A stretch of 64,000 nt of DNA from Austropuccinia psidii (taxonomy: Eukaryota; Basidiomycota; Pucciniomycetes; Pucciniales; Sphaerophragmiaceae), in the NCBI GenBank assembly GCA_023105745.1, contig JALGQZ010000004.1, positions 65,216,612-65,280,611 on the forward strand, read 5' to 3'. The position numbers and the translations under genes are program-made. Shown here piece by piece: positions 1-10,738 of the stretch (positions within the stretch are counted from its first letter, which is position 1; each line of letters begins with the position of its first letter). The notes beneath the pieces were generated by a model, which did no database searches, was not told the DNA's origin, and saw nothing but the letters and a program-made list of their open reading frames with translations.

Positions 1-787
1 CAACATGTAGTGCAACAAACACTCTGTTGACATCACAAACTAATTGAATTGGCATTCAATACCTAAATTTCATCTATTATTAGCTCAGAAATGGTTCAAT
101 ACAATATGAATATCATAAATATCTCTTCTTGTGATCAAAGTATGCCTCACCATCTCTGGGTAGCCTTTGAGACAAAGCTATAAGACTACCATCTATAAAC
201 CCCACACATCCAGGAAAACCTTTGTCTTGCGTTACTTTGGGATTCTCCAATCACTTTTGTTAATCGGGCCACATAATATATTACCTTTCATAATTGTTTA
301 ATGCTTTGATTATACAATGTGTATGTAATTCAATGGCCACATGACTAATTCCAAATAGCATTCCTAGTTTTCTCAAAGACACCCCATTCCCATTGGATCC
401 TAGTCGTGCTAATGCTATAGCCAATTGTATGGCTGGATCTCTCTGTTTAAATCTTGATGAATTCTGAAAAATTGTATCATCTTGAATCAGGGAAACTAAC
501 TTTTGGAAATATTAATGAGTAGTATGGAAGAGTTTCTTGAATTTATGACTTGATAACTGGACCAAATTTCTGGAGGTGTATATATATGCAGAAGGATTTG
601 TTTTGTAAGGTCTAAGATACCTTTGTGTACTGAGGTGGTGTAATAGTGATACATCTTCTTCTAGTTCAGAATCCATATTGGATTCCATTACAAGGATATT
701 CTGCATGGTATTTAGTTGATGAAGTAATGGGATTTTTGCTGATGTTTTTGGAATTTTTAGATGTTTATATCTTTGAATTGTATTCAA
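1..787 (-). pseudogene. HARBI1/Harbinger-like DDE transposase relic, truncated by window edge
   Basis: Read on the minus strand, this region encodes pieces of a Harbinger-type transposase/nuclease. An open stretch of 91 codons (787-512) is followed in the same direction by a helix-rich part (QLAIALARLGSNGNG, then LRKLGMLFGISHVAIELHTH, about 450-310) that resembles the helix-turn-helix module ahead of the DDE domain. Further on, GFPGCVGFIDGSLI (about 220-180) matches the first catalytic Asp block of DDE_Tnp_4 proteins, and DGEAYFDHKKRY follows at once, as in that family. Stops and frame changes (for example a TAA after NNYER and a TGA after KKRYL) show it is dead. The C-terminal catalytic part lies beyond base 1. 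Family identification is by motif recall, not by a search. Confidence 0.72.
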
Positions 788-1209
788 AAGATTTGGTCTA
801 AAGAAATTTGTGCAAAGCTAAATTACCTGGGTGAGGCTTTTGTGCACCATTTTTAGAAATTCAGCCATGATAGGCTGATATTTCAAGGGTTATAATATGG
901 GATTTTCAGGCAAAAAGATAGTTTTTTACTTGTTCAAAATACCACAGTTCACAGGGTGTGTTATTTGGGAAATGCCAGAAATTAAATTCTGCATTTTGGG
1001 GAAAAAAATGGTGAATGTGGGGATTTCTACATTTGACACCCCCTAATATTACTGTTAGAAATTTCTATTTATTATTAAATATCAATTCTTCACAAATTTA
1101 TTATTTGTCTATAACATTAAGGAATTTCCATGAATTTATTAATTATCAAATTTTAGTATATTTATTTTATAATTTAATTCATATTATTTTTTTCTTTCCT
1201 AAATAATAT
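788..1209. other. AT-rich spacer, no gene seen
   Basis: No coding signal. It may hold the upstream part of the Harbinger relic, but I could not find terminal inverted repeats. Confidence 0.5.
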
Positions 1210-2579
1210 AAATATTGGGTTTTGGTAAACACACATAATCCCTTACATGTTTTCACCAATTTATGGCCAAAACACATAAGTGACCTTATTTTTCAAAAAA
1301 AAATTCCTCAGGATCAGTTTTGAGGTTTTTTTTGCCATATTTTTCCTGACATGGGATGTCAATATCCAAAAAAAATTTCAATTTTTTTTTTTTGGCCTAT
1401 TTTTTTAAAAAAAATTCATTATATAGACTCCCACTCATGAATTTCCATAATTTTTTTTAAAAATAAAGGGCAAAATCTTGAGAATAAAAAACCAGAATCT
1501 CAAAATTTGGGGATTTTTTTTTCCAGGACAATTGTAGGCCCAAAAAGTCCCTTTTTTACATTTTTTTGTTCATGTTTGTAATTAAATTGAAAATGCCATT
1601 TATGACATCAATTTAATTAAAAATTTAATTTATGAGGAGTGGAAGTTTAAATTCCATTTGTGGCATTAAAAGTTCCATTTATGGTATCAAAGGTGCCATA
1701 AAAGGCATCACAAATGACATAATAATGCCATAAATGGCATCAAGAATGACATATAGATGCCATTTATGGCCATAGTGTTGGCATAATTGGAATTAAAACA
1801 ATTCCATAAATGTAATTGTATGGCCTTAACAATACCATTTATGCATTTAACAATGTCATATATGGCCTCAACAATGGCATTGTTAAGGCCATTCATGCCA
1901 TTTTTAAGGCCATTAACAATTGAATGAAGGGCTTTAAAAATTCCATAAATGGCATTGTTAATGTCATTTTTGGCCTCAAAAATGCCATTAATGGCCTTAA
2001 CAATACCATAAATGGAATTAATAATGCCATTTATGGCATTAACGATCCCATTTGTGGCATTGTTAAGACCAAAAATGATGTTAACAATGCCATTTATGGA
2101 ATTTTTAAGGCCATTCATTCCATTGTTAATGGCCTCTAAAATGGCATGAATGGCCTTAAATTATTAATTCCATAAATTGCATTTTTAATGCCATTTATGG
2201 CATTAACACTCCCATTTGTGGCATTAAAAATGCAATTGATGGAATTAATAATGCCATTTGTGTCATTAACAATGCAATTTATTGAATTAATAATGCCATT
2301 TGTGGCATTAAAAATGCAATTTATGGACTCAATAATGCCATTTATGGCATTAATAATGCCCTTTATTGCATTGATAATGCTTTTAATAGCCTTCAAAATT
2401 TCATTAATGACATTAATAATTCCCTTTATTGCATTAATGGCATCAGAAATTCCATAAATAGCCAGATTTCATTCAAAAACCACCCCTTACATGTTTTTAC
2501 CATAAAATTATGTGTTTTTACCAATTGATAGTAAAAACTTGTAAGCTCTTACATGTTTTTACCAATACCCTAAATATTT
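1210..2579. mobile_element. Non-autonomous TIR element (MITE-like, 1.37 kb)
   Basis: The ends are inverted copies of each other. The left end reads AAATATTGGGTTTTGGTAAA (1210-1229), and the right end read on the minus strand is AAATATTTAGGGTATTGGTA followed by AAAACATGTAAG (2579-2548). Sub-terminal blocks of the type CTTACATGTTTTTACCA recur near both ends (1241-1258, 2487-2503, 2548-2565). No transposase is encoded. The inside is poly-A/T sequence plus the 21-bp minisatellite described separately. A much smaller relative lies at 3205-3325. The symmetry continues into the flanks, so the exact boundary and any target duplication are unclear. Confidence 0.65.
1640..2460. repeat. 21-bp palindromic minisatellite (AATGCCATTTATGGCATTAAT type)
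   Basis: About 40 degenerate units of roughly 21 bp, each containing ATGCCATTTATGGCAT-like inverted halves. The period is a multiple of three and stop codons are rare on either strand, so both strands show long open frames encoding seven-residue repeats such as NGIINSI/NCIFNAT. I read these frames as a by-product of the repeat, not genes. Confidence 0.8.
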
Positions 2580-3204
2580 AATCCATAATTATTAGAATTA
2601 TTTTAAATTTCATTATTCATCAAAAATTAGGACATTCAGAGTACAATAAGTAAAATATCAGTAATTTTTACTCATTGTTTCATAGTCAAACCTTACATTA
2701 AGTGTGGGATTTCCCCCCAAAATATGGGCATTTAGACCTTCAAAAACACACAGATCTTGATCTACATGTTTTCAAAATTCCAAAAAATATATGCAAGATT
2801 TTGTATCAAAAAAATTTGAGATTTTTAATTTGGTTTTTTTTTTATATATATATTTTTCACCCCTTAATAATAAGAAAAAAAATTTATTGATAATTTCCCA
2901 AATTTTATTTTATTTTATTTTATTTTTTTATTATTTTTTTTCAAAAAAAACTCTTATGAATAAGATTCTTTTAAAATATAAAAATATTTAAATTATAATT
3001 TTAATTATATTTTAAAACATTCAAAAATTGAATTTTTAAGGTAAAAAAGCACTTTCATCCATTTATCAAAATAATTATGTGAGTTTAGTATTACCTTAGA
3101 TATAAAATAATAATCAAGATACCTCATTTCATTAAATTAAAAAATCTCTCTATAATATTATATTTCATGAATCATAGCTTCTATAAATATAAGTTAATAA
3201 AATT
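2580..3204. other. AT-rich spacer with one dispersed repeat
   Basis: Very AT-rich with poly-A and poly-T runs and no gene. Bases 2636-2697 recur in inverted orientation at about 16190-16250, with shared blocks GTACAATAAGTAAAATAT and TTTCATAGTCAAACCTTACA. Confidence 0.55.
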
Positions 3205-3325
3205 AGTGGTTTGGTAAACTCACATAAGGGTTTAGTAAAAACAAATAAGCCCTTAAATGTTTTTACCAATTTATGGCCAGAACACATAAGAGCTTACATG
3301 TGTTTACCAACACCTTAAAACTAAT
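3205..3325. mobile_element. Small MITE related to the 1210-2579 element
   Basis: About 120 bp whose ends are inverted copies: ATTAGTGGTTTGGTAAAC on the left, and ATTAGTTTTAAGGTGTTGGT read from the right on the minus strand. Internal blocks CCCTTAAATGTTTTTACCAA and GCTTACATGTGTTTACCAA match the sub-terminal blocks of the larger element. Non-coding. Confidence 0.6.
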
Positions 3326-4009
3326 ATTGATCCTATTATTTTTTTTTCATGAAGATATTTTAAAATTTATGTGTTTTGTGTGTTTTTATTAGTTTTGATT
3401 TTAGGATTCCTATTTTTATCAAAATAACTCTTAGGGTTAATTAATTATTCAATTATTTCAATTTGAAAAAAAAAATTATAGTTTAAAATATAAGATTAAG
3501 TTGTTTTTTTTTAAACAAATTAATTAATTATAAATGTCAATAACTAATCTTAGTTAATAATAAATAATAAATGATAATTTTAGTTTTAATACATAATGGT
3601 AGTAAAAATAGTTAATAAATAATAAATAATATTACCTATTAATTATTAATTTTAATGTTCTTTTTCCTTTTTTTTATGAAAGTTTTTTCCAATTTTATTC
3701 TCAATGCTATATAATTTTTTGTTGTTCATAAAATAACTTTGAATTAATTTACTTTAGCTTTTTTCGTTTATTTTCAGAAAAGAAAAGAAAAATTATAATA
3801 AATTCACCAGTTTTCTTTTTTTTTTCCTTTGAATGAATTTTGAAGTTGGTATACTTATATAGTTGAACAGAATATAAATTCAAATTGTCTTGTAAAACAA
3901 AGTAAGAAAGTCAAGTCTTTGCTTCTATTGTTAAATGTAATTTATTTCTTTTGAATTTATTCTAGTTTTCGGGTTTCTATAAAATTTTCCCTCTTTCTTA
4001 CAATTAATC
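3326..4009. other. AT-rich spacer, nothing recognised
   Basis: Simple AT-rich sequence with TTAATTA/AATAATAA runs. No coding or structural signal. Confidence 0.5.
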
Positions 4010-5340
4010 TTTCAAAGTGCCGATCATATTTCTGATTTTATTTTTACCATTTTAAACGGCCTAGGACCAGGCGTATAAATTTAGGGATACTATAGTTTAT
4101 CCAGGGGGCTTTAACCATAGAGTATTGTACATCCTTTCTTAAAGAATCTTTAAACTAGGAGTAATTTTTCAAGGGCATAAGAAATCAACACAAATTACTC
4201 ATTCTAGCTGTGCAAGATTGTGAACAATTGAAATAATCCAGCGCTCGTCGTTACTCATCAGTGCTGTAGCTAGTAACTATCACGTGTTAAATACTTATTA
4301 TTTCTGCATAGAAGATTAACAAAATCGCTGGACGAAAAACAAAAGCAGGGATTGATGTGGCACTGGCTACAAATCCGAGTGGCATAAGATGAAGATGGGC
4401 AGGCGAAAGTTCGATTAACTTCTTATAAAATGTTAAAGTTTCAATTATTTTTTCGTCAATTTTCATGTCTGATATATGTATTGTACAACTATACAGACAG
4501 TACACAAATAATTTATACGTGTGGACTTGAGGAGTTTAGATAGGAAGTATATGCCTTTCCTGGATGGGCTAAAAAGTTTGAAGATAGAAAGCCTCAGCTG
4601 GTTGGACTCGCCAAGTTAGGCACCAATCATCCGTACTGTAAGCCAAATCCAAGCCATTTGGATGCCATAGACGGGCAAACTGGGAAAGCCTCGGCCACGT
4701 CAAAAGAGCTTAAGCGAATTAATCAATGGCCCCTTTAAGATTTAGATGTTTATTGAGTATGTTTTCGCACAAGGAAGTCTGGCAAGAATTTTAATGTTAA
4801 TTCCTGGGACTAAAGGGTGACTTTCGTCAGACGTCGAAGTGAAGTTGCATCGATATATGAGCTTGAAAGAGGGACAGACGGCTCATCCATTTGAAGGCCT
4901 CTTTAATGCCTAATCAATCGATAGGATACCTAGAGACTAGATGATGCCGTGATGTTTGAGAATCTGTCGCTTGAGGACAGTCTTGAAAGCTTCGACGGAC
5001 TATCCTATCATCATCGAATTCAATTGATTCGTGTGACTCAAAGAATTCCGGTGGCTATAATTAGGAGACGATGCCCCTCAGCTTGAGATGTTTTGGCTGG
5101 TCGTCCCCTCGACTGTTAGTTGAAACATATCTTCGATTGTGTATGATATCATATCGTTTGATGGTACACATTCAAAACAATCCACTCACTTTTTTTAGTT
5201 TTACCAGATGGCTGCTACTGCTAGTATATCTATACCATCGCCCATGATTGATATGCAAGCGGATGAAGCGAATGGATGATTTGAACCCGATCTAGCTTCA
5301 GTTTCATCAACGTTGAGCATCACCCTCCACAAAATGTAGA
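4010..5340 (+). other. Coding-like fragments, unresolved; possible decayed gene
   Basis: CpG content and codon texture differ from the flanking AT-rich DNA. Three short plus-strand open stretches look protein-like: 4544-4738 (contains KKFEDRKPQLVGLAKLGTNH), 4934-5086 (contains FENLSLEDSLESFDGLSYHH) and one starting at ATG 5207, just after a polypyrimidine-AG stretch that looks like a splice acceptor. They are separated by stops and are not joined by obvious introns. A 72-codon minus-strand frame at 4505-4287 is also open. I recognise no family. It may be a pseudogene, an unannotated multi-exon gene or an old gag remnant. Confidence 0.25.
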
Positions 5341-5930
5341 GGTATTAGATTATTAAATTATATTTAAAATATATTTCAACGGATTGTATCATTGTATTAG
5401 ATTATTGTATCAATCTGTCGGCTGTAGACTCGTCACTCGTCGAGTACAGTAGATGTGGCATAGCATGATTTCGCTTGGTTTGGCCCATCAATACAGAGCA
5501 CAGTATGTACAATTATTCAAATTTCAAGACCAGACAAGATTAGTCCACGCTATTCACCCTTTAGTTTTCTCGTGTCTGGTCGCTAAAGCCACTAATGCTA
5601 GGATTGAAATTTGGACAGCAAACATCGTGCTTCCCCAAATCAGAAATCAAGTCTTTAGTCTTTATTCCTTAGTTTTACCTCAATCGGAAATCAATTCAAG
5701 AAGAAAGCTAGACGCAGTCTGTGGTAGTTTGGGGTAGTCTGCGGCAACAGCGGAATTGCGTCAAAAGCAAATTTTCCGCATCACCGTCAGCAACAAATTA
5801 AGGGACCTTCGGACCATATGATACAGTATAGTAGGCCTTAAATTAGCTAGGGCTAAGTCAAGACAACAGGCTGACAGACAGCGCTCTTCGGGGAGAAGTT
5901 CCAGCTCATTCGATCTTTTGCTTCTCATTC
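5341..5930. other. Spacer, no supported gene
   Basis: Moderately CpG-containing sequence. The 94-codon plus-strand frame at 5453-5737 has no recognisable motif and I do not treat it as a gene. Confidence 0.4.
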
Positions 5931-5934
5931 TGTA

Positions 5935-6145
5935 TACTGTACCGCGATTCTTACTTTAACCCTTGAAATTGTGCCACTCGGAGTCATACGATACAACTAC
6001 GCTTCTCTACTGGCTAGTAGCTGTACAGTACTGTGTGCAAAATACAGTACTGTACAGTAAATACGCCTGAGCTGAGGTAGTGTGGTACTGCAAGTACAGT
6101 GCAGTACCACTACAGCACACTATAGAACAGTACAGTACTCTAGTA
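5935..6145. repeat. Cluster of TGTACAGTAC-type palindromic motifs
   Basis: Between about 5935 and 6145 the strings GTACAGTACTGT, ACAGTACTGTACAGTA, CAAGTACAGTGCAGTACC and ACAGTACAGTACTC crowd together. Looser copies lie at 5822, 6470, 6770, 6857 and 6917. The motifs are self-complementary. Their role is unknown. Confidence 0.55.
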
Positions 6146-6239
6146 AAAACACTGCAAAATTGAGCTTGTCTGGAGCATACAGTTAGTTTGCTCAACTTTA
6201 ATCCACTAACCAACTACTTATCGACGGACTAGTCCGCTA

Positions 6240-6984
6240 GTGGAAGTTTTGACTGTAAAGAAATCGAGTAGAGTATGAAGATTATCGCAGTAGGAGTCCA
6301 CCAGGGCAAGCTTCCTGTTAATTCATCATCCAAGATTCACTTGTTCATCTTTCAATCGCAACCATAGCCGTAGGGGGGGGTGAGCTTGAAGCTAATTTTT
6401 TGTAAGAGATTTTGGTTGGCAAGTAAACAGCTGGGGCTAAAGTTTAGGACTAAATTTTGTACAAAACTGTACCTAAAAATTCCACTCTGCAAATAATTGG
6501 GCATCATTTTATGTCCAACGTGGCTTGTTCAAGTTGGCTGATGATGTAAAATACACCATGATGGATTGAAGCGCCAAAAAGGATTGCTAATCAAACATGT
6601 CAACGGTGGTCGAAAGGGCCGGTCGATATTGCGCTCCAAAAAAGTTTAAGATGATGATACAGTGAGCAAAAACACACTTTTCAAGTTTCAACACAACATG
6701 CTATCTTAAAACAAGACAAGATGAGATAAATAATCCTTTATTTAAACTATCAATTTATACTGCACTGTACACAGACGCAGTCTTGGTGTGTATCACAGTC
6801 ACTATTCGACAGACATTAGACATTGAACATGAAGGTGTATAGCAGACAGTGTGACTGTACAGTACTCCACGATCCATCCATAGAGCAGTGAGCAGTGCAA
6901 TAATTGGTGGTTATATTGTACAGTGAGGTTACGTATGATCGTGGGTTTACCGGTGAAGTCGAGTCAAGACTTTATACTATTAGT
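6240..6984. other. Spacer, no gene seen
   Basis: No coding frame of note on either strand. A G-run lies at 6375-6382. Confidence 0.4.
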
Positions 6985-7215
6985 CTATTGCCATGACATA
7001 GCTATCTGATGCTTTTCATCTTCTGTCACATCGACTAATTCTTCCTTTGCCCCCCACTCCACACGCTTGGCGAGTGCCCCGTTCACAATCTGCAACGCTA
7101 GTTTATGTCAAGAGGGGCCAAACTTTTTTGGATTGAATGATGGGGCACTTGCCCAGAATCATAGCACAGATCTGCTCATGGAGAATTTCTTCTGCTTTCG
7201 AGTCATTAAACCCTC
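6985..7215 (-). CDS. Possible 3'-terminal exons of an unrecognised minus-strand gene
   Basis: On the minus strand, a frame ending at TAG (6987-6985) reads NGALAKRVEWGAKEELVDVT and EDEKHQIAMSWQ before the stop, which looks like a real protein C-terminus. It is preceded by TTGCAG, a good splice acceptor (7095-7090). Just upstream another frame reads FNDSKAEEILHEQICAMILG (about 7213-7150), in a different phase. A joining intron of about 50-60 nt would need a poor donor (GTGCCC). I recognise no family. The opposite-strand frame (7067-7288) is an alternative and is about equally unproven. Confidence 0.28.
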
Positions 7216-7334
7216 CCAAGCTCAGTCAGTGTGTGATTTAGTCATCATGTTTTACACCCAACTACAGTTCTCAGGCTTGTTACGTTGATATATTGGCCTG
7301 CTTAGTCCGGTTGGTCGAATATAAAGCTTAATAA

Positions 7335-7446
7335 ATAAAATATCCTGCCACTCAGATTCAACTCCCGACGCACTGCCACTCAACGCCTTATCTAGCCCCT
7401 TCAGCCTGAGGCCCCTGGCTGAACACTTAACCATCTGGCCTCACTT
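7335..7446 (-). other. tRNA-like sequence with A-box/B-box resemblance (pseudo-tRNA or SINE head)
   Basis: Read on the minus strand from 7446, GGCCAGATGGTTAAGTG resembles a class II tRNA A box/D arm. TTCAGCC and GGCTGAA then form a 7-bp stem around a 10-nt loop, and GGGAGTTGAATC resembles a B box. The D and T stems do not pair well and the A-to-B spacing is long, so this is at best a degenerate tRNA-Leu/Ser-like copy or a SINE promoter. Confidence 0.22.
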
Positions 7447-7572
7447 TAATTCTCTTGTTAGTTTCCATCTTAGCAAACCAAGAGCCCACTGATCTAACAA
7501 ATCGATAGTTGCGATAATCCTTTATATATTTCCCTTCGTCAAAACTCATTAGCATTACCTTACTATCCTAAC

Positions 7573-9007
7573 ATGCTTAACCCGCTACAAACTCCAACCA
7601 CCCTTTCCCAATATCATTGGTTATTTTCTGATGGAGAGTCATCTGCTACAATGCAAAATAATAGTGACCCCGTCTCTCTCATAACTCCTCGAGTTCTTAC
7701 TTGTCAGCATATGTTTTCATTTTTTTCATCAAAAAGAGCTGGCTACGCCTTAATTTTCTTCTTCTTACTGATATCCTTAACCTTCATTCATTCTTTTAGA
7801 TGGAGAGTCGCCGTCTTGGCTTAACTATTCTACTGGTATCGATCCAGACTCAACGCCCCTCCCCAATTTTACACATGGCAACAATCATCCTAGCTCTTCT
7901 CAAGCTGAGGAATTTAAAAGTCCTTCAGATTATGATTTTTTTGAGCCGCTTGAATCTAGCTCAGAACAAACTTCTCTTTCTAATCTTGATTTATCTCCTA
8001 ATCAAGAAGGCTTGTCGGATTTCCCCTCTCAATCTACGTTTAGTACATATCTTCCTCAATATTCTTTGATGGGACCTCTACATGCTGGCCAAAAGAGGCT
8101 CAGAGATTTATGCGGTGATGAAGACTATTGTTTGCCAAAGCAACCTAAACAGGCCAGATTTGATGATATTTCTTCGCTTCAATCAGATATTCAACTTCCC
8201 ATTTCTCCTAAAATGTCAACTATCTTTGCCCCACCTTTTCAAAACATAACAAAACCATGTGATGAGCCCAATGCTTCCACCCTATGGCAAAACATTCAAA
8301 TCGAAAACTTGAAAACCCGACTTGCAATTTCTGAAGAGCAAAACGCCGTCACATCTTCTCTTCTTTCAGATACCAAGCAATCCCTGTTATTTTTAATGAA
8401 TGAGCTCAGAAGAGTTATTACAGTTGCCTCGCATCGTGACAATCCAGCAAACTTGTATACAGCTCTTAGTGATACCGATTATCGAGTAAAATCTTACTTT
8501 GAAATGTTTCCTTCTCCGGTCTTAATTACACCGACAGATAATTTTACTCTGGCACATGATAGCTATGAATCTGGATGCTTATTTCATCCAATTGATCCAG
8601 TTCACCCTCAGCCTTTGACTTCACCATACCTAGCATCCGCCACCTCTGAAGTCAACTCTCGGATTACTTCCGCATCTTATACCGCTAAAAGCATCAAATC
8701 CCCATTCAGAAATTCTATTTACTCCAGCGGTGTTTGCCCAAACTCAACTGACAACCTTCCAAATCTTTTTTTTTCTTCGATGGATTACCTCCCCTCCTCT
8801 ACACTTCCGCCCTCATATTTGAAGACTTTATCGCGCTATCCAGATGATCCTTTTGGTCGCGTAGTTTCGCAACAAAAGGCTAATAATTCTCAGGTGGGGG
8901 ACAGTAGTAATATAAATCAACATTCTTTAGATAACTCCTTGCTTTTCTCAAAGATGTGCGCATGGTCTACAATACCTCCAGTGGGTTTTTCTCATGGTCT
9001 TGAATGA
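7573..9007 (+). CDS. Host gene of unknown function, probably two exons
   Basis: The last exon is open from about 7800 to the TGA at 9005-9007, roughly 400 codons. An ATG at 8012 would give 331 residues, but the same frame stays open and protein-like back to 7800 (GESPSWLNYSTGIDPDSTPL), right after a clear acceptor (polypyrimidine then TTTTAG, ending 7799). An upstream exon starting at ATG 7573 is likely; its donor is uncertain (7702/7703 keeps the phase, but GTCAGC is a weak donor). The protein is Ser/Pro/Asn-rich, has a basic patch near a possible nuclear signal (QKRLRDLCGDEDYCLPKQPK) and a helical, possibly coiled-coil stretch (IENLKTRLAISEEQNAVTSS onward). It has no transmembrane segment or signal peptide. 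A TATATATT lies upstream at about 7525. I recognise no family; a nuclear regulator is only a guess. Confidence 0.6.
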
Positions 9008-10008
9008 CAATTTTTTGAACGTTGATCAATTTTAAGCTATTTGAATGTATACACACACGACCTTTGTAAAATTTATAAACTTTAAAATTTAGAGGCAAAA
9101 GTTCGCAATATTGTAATATTACCTCCAAACTTTTTTTTAGAAAAAATCAATTAGTAACTATCTTGCTTAAAAGAGAGCCTTTGAAAATAAAATAAAAAAA
9201 GAACCTAAAATATAATTCTAACTCGAGTAAAAAGTTTACTCAAAAAAATTCATGCCTTGAAAAATTTATGTTGAGGAACACCTAAATTTGAGAACTTGAT
9301 AATTTAAGAAAATTGATTTAGTTCAAAGTAAGATTTATAATAAGGATGTGTTTGTTAATATAACTTAACAATTTTTGAAAAAAAAACAAGTCTTCAAATT
9401 GAAACTACTGCAGTTGATAAGGGGTGTCAAACCTAAGGAATACCACATTGAAAAAATGTGTGATTTGAGATCTAAATCCTGCATTCAAAAGTAGGTGATT
9501 AGATCTCACAAAACCTGCATTTTTTAACTTGTCCCCCAGGCATTTTGCAAAATTCCACATTTGTGCTTATACTTATTTAAACCTAACCTAAATTATTAGA
9601 TACTGAAATGTCCAATTTAAACCTAACCCCTTCCCTGCTCAAAGAACATATCTTCACCAGATCCCTGGTGCCACCAATTCATTTATAATTTCTTTCAACT
9701 CTCCCTTTTCTTGAATTTGTCACTTAATCTTGTATCACCCATAATCACTCCCCTTGCAATGCCACACAACACAATTAAGCCAGATAAATACACTCCCAAG
9801 GATTATTCCAGCCTTCAGGTCACTTGAATCAGGCAGATTATTTATGTATCATAAATTGAATAACTAATTAATTAAACTTTGACACATGTTTTGGAACCAG
9901 TGGTTCAACATCTGGGGGAAGGCCACCCTCAAGTAAGGAAATCAGATTTCCCCTTATGGCTATTTAGGTCAATGAAAAATAACAAAAATGGTTAAATATC
10001 AGTGCAAC
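9008..10008. other. Intergenic, AT-rich, no gene
   Basis: 3' flank of the host gene, then AT-rich DNA. No frame or repeat I can name. The five bases next to the D LTR are GCAAC (10004-10008). Confidence 0.45.
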
Positions 10009-10738
10009 TATCACAGGGGCTCTTCTAAGTGAAGGGGGCCTAGCACTCAGTAAACTGGGACTCACTTATAGAGGGCTCAGAACGGATAAGAAGAATAAAA
10101 ATTAACTAGTTTAAATGAAATGGAATTTCTAATTGGAAATTAATAAGAAAGCAGAAACAAACAATAAGGAATAAGAAATAAAGAAGCCAGTAACAACCAA
10201 ATCCCAGTCCACTGTTTTAACCTGTCAGAAGGAAAGAGAAGGGTTAATAAGGATATTGTCACCACAACTCCACTGAACAGGTCAGGAAAATGCAAAGACT
10301 AACTTAATATTTATAAATAAGAATAAAGTACTTAATGATATTAAATCCAATATATTGATTGACTGGTGAAAAGTACCCAGAGGGAGGAAGAGGGGATTCT
10401 ATATGTGACAATCCATAAGCTCAGGTCCAAGCAGTAAACTTCTAGAGGAAAAGGATTGATTTGAACAGTACAGTCCCTGTATCCATTTCCAGGGTCTGTA
10501 CACAAGGTGTGGTGAGAGTTAGTGATCATATAGTCCCATATTGAAGAATACAAGACTGTATTTAGTGAGAAAATTCTGTATTAATGATACAAGGCTGTAT
10601 TGGAAAGTCCAGACTGTATTTAGTGCTTCAAGGAGGGTTCTGAAGCTGAATGCTTATTCTCACTACTAATTTTCTGGTCTGGTCAGTATGAGCAAATATA
10701 TGACTGCATACCATTTTCCCCTGATATTGGCTGTGACA
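10009..10738 (-). repeat. Element D 3' LTR (Gypsy, A/C/D subfamily)
   Basis: On the minus strand it starts TGTCACAGCC (10738) and ends CCCCTGTGATA (10009). It shares order and motifs with the element A LTR: repeated CAATACAG-like octamers, a CACATATA box, the CTCTGGGTACTTTTCACCAG stretch (a decayed form of the conserved hairpin), then GTCAATCAATAT. A polypurine tract, TTTCAAGAGGGGGATAC, abuts its start. Its 5' partner LTR is absent. Confidence 0.85.

Noticed and set aside
1010..1045. Similarity to the reverse complement of 9419-9450 (TTTGACACCCC)
   Set aside because: Only about 30 bp align, with many mismatches; too weak to call a repeat.
1708..2457. Long frames on both strands (71-136 codons)
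   Set aside because: By-product of the 21-bp minisatellite; the residues are simple seven-residue repeats.
5453..5737. 94-codon plus-strand frame
   Set aside because: No motif, no splice context and no counterpart; expected by chance at this length.
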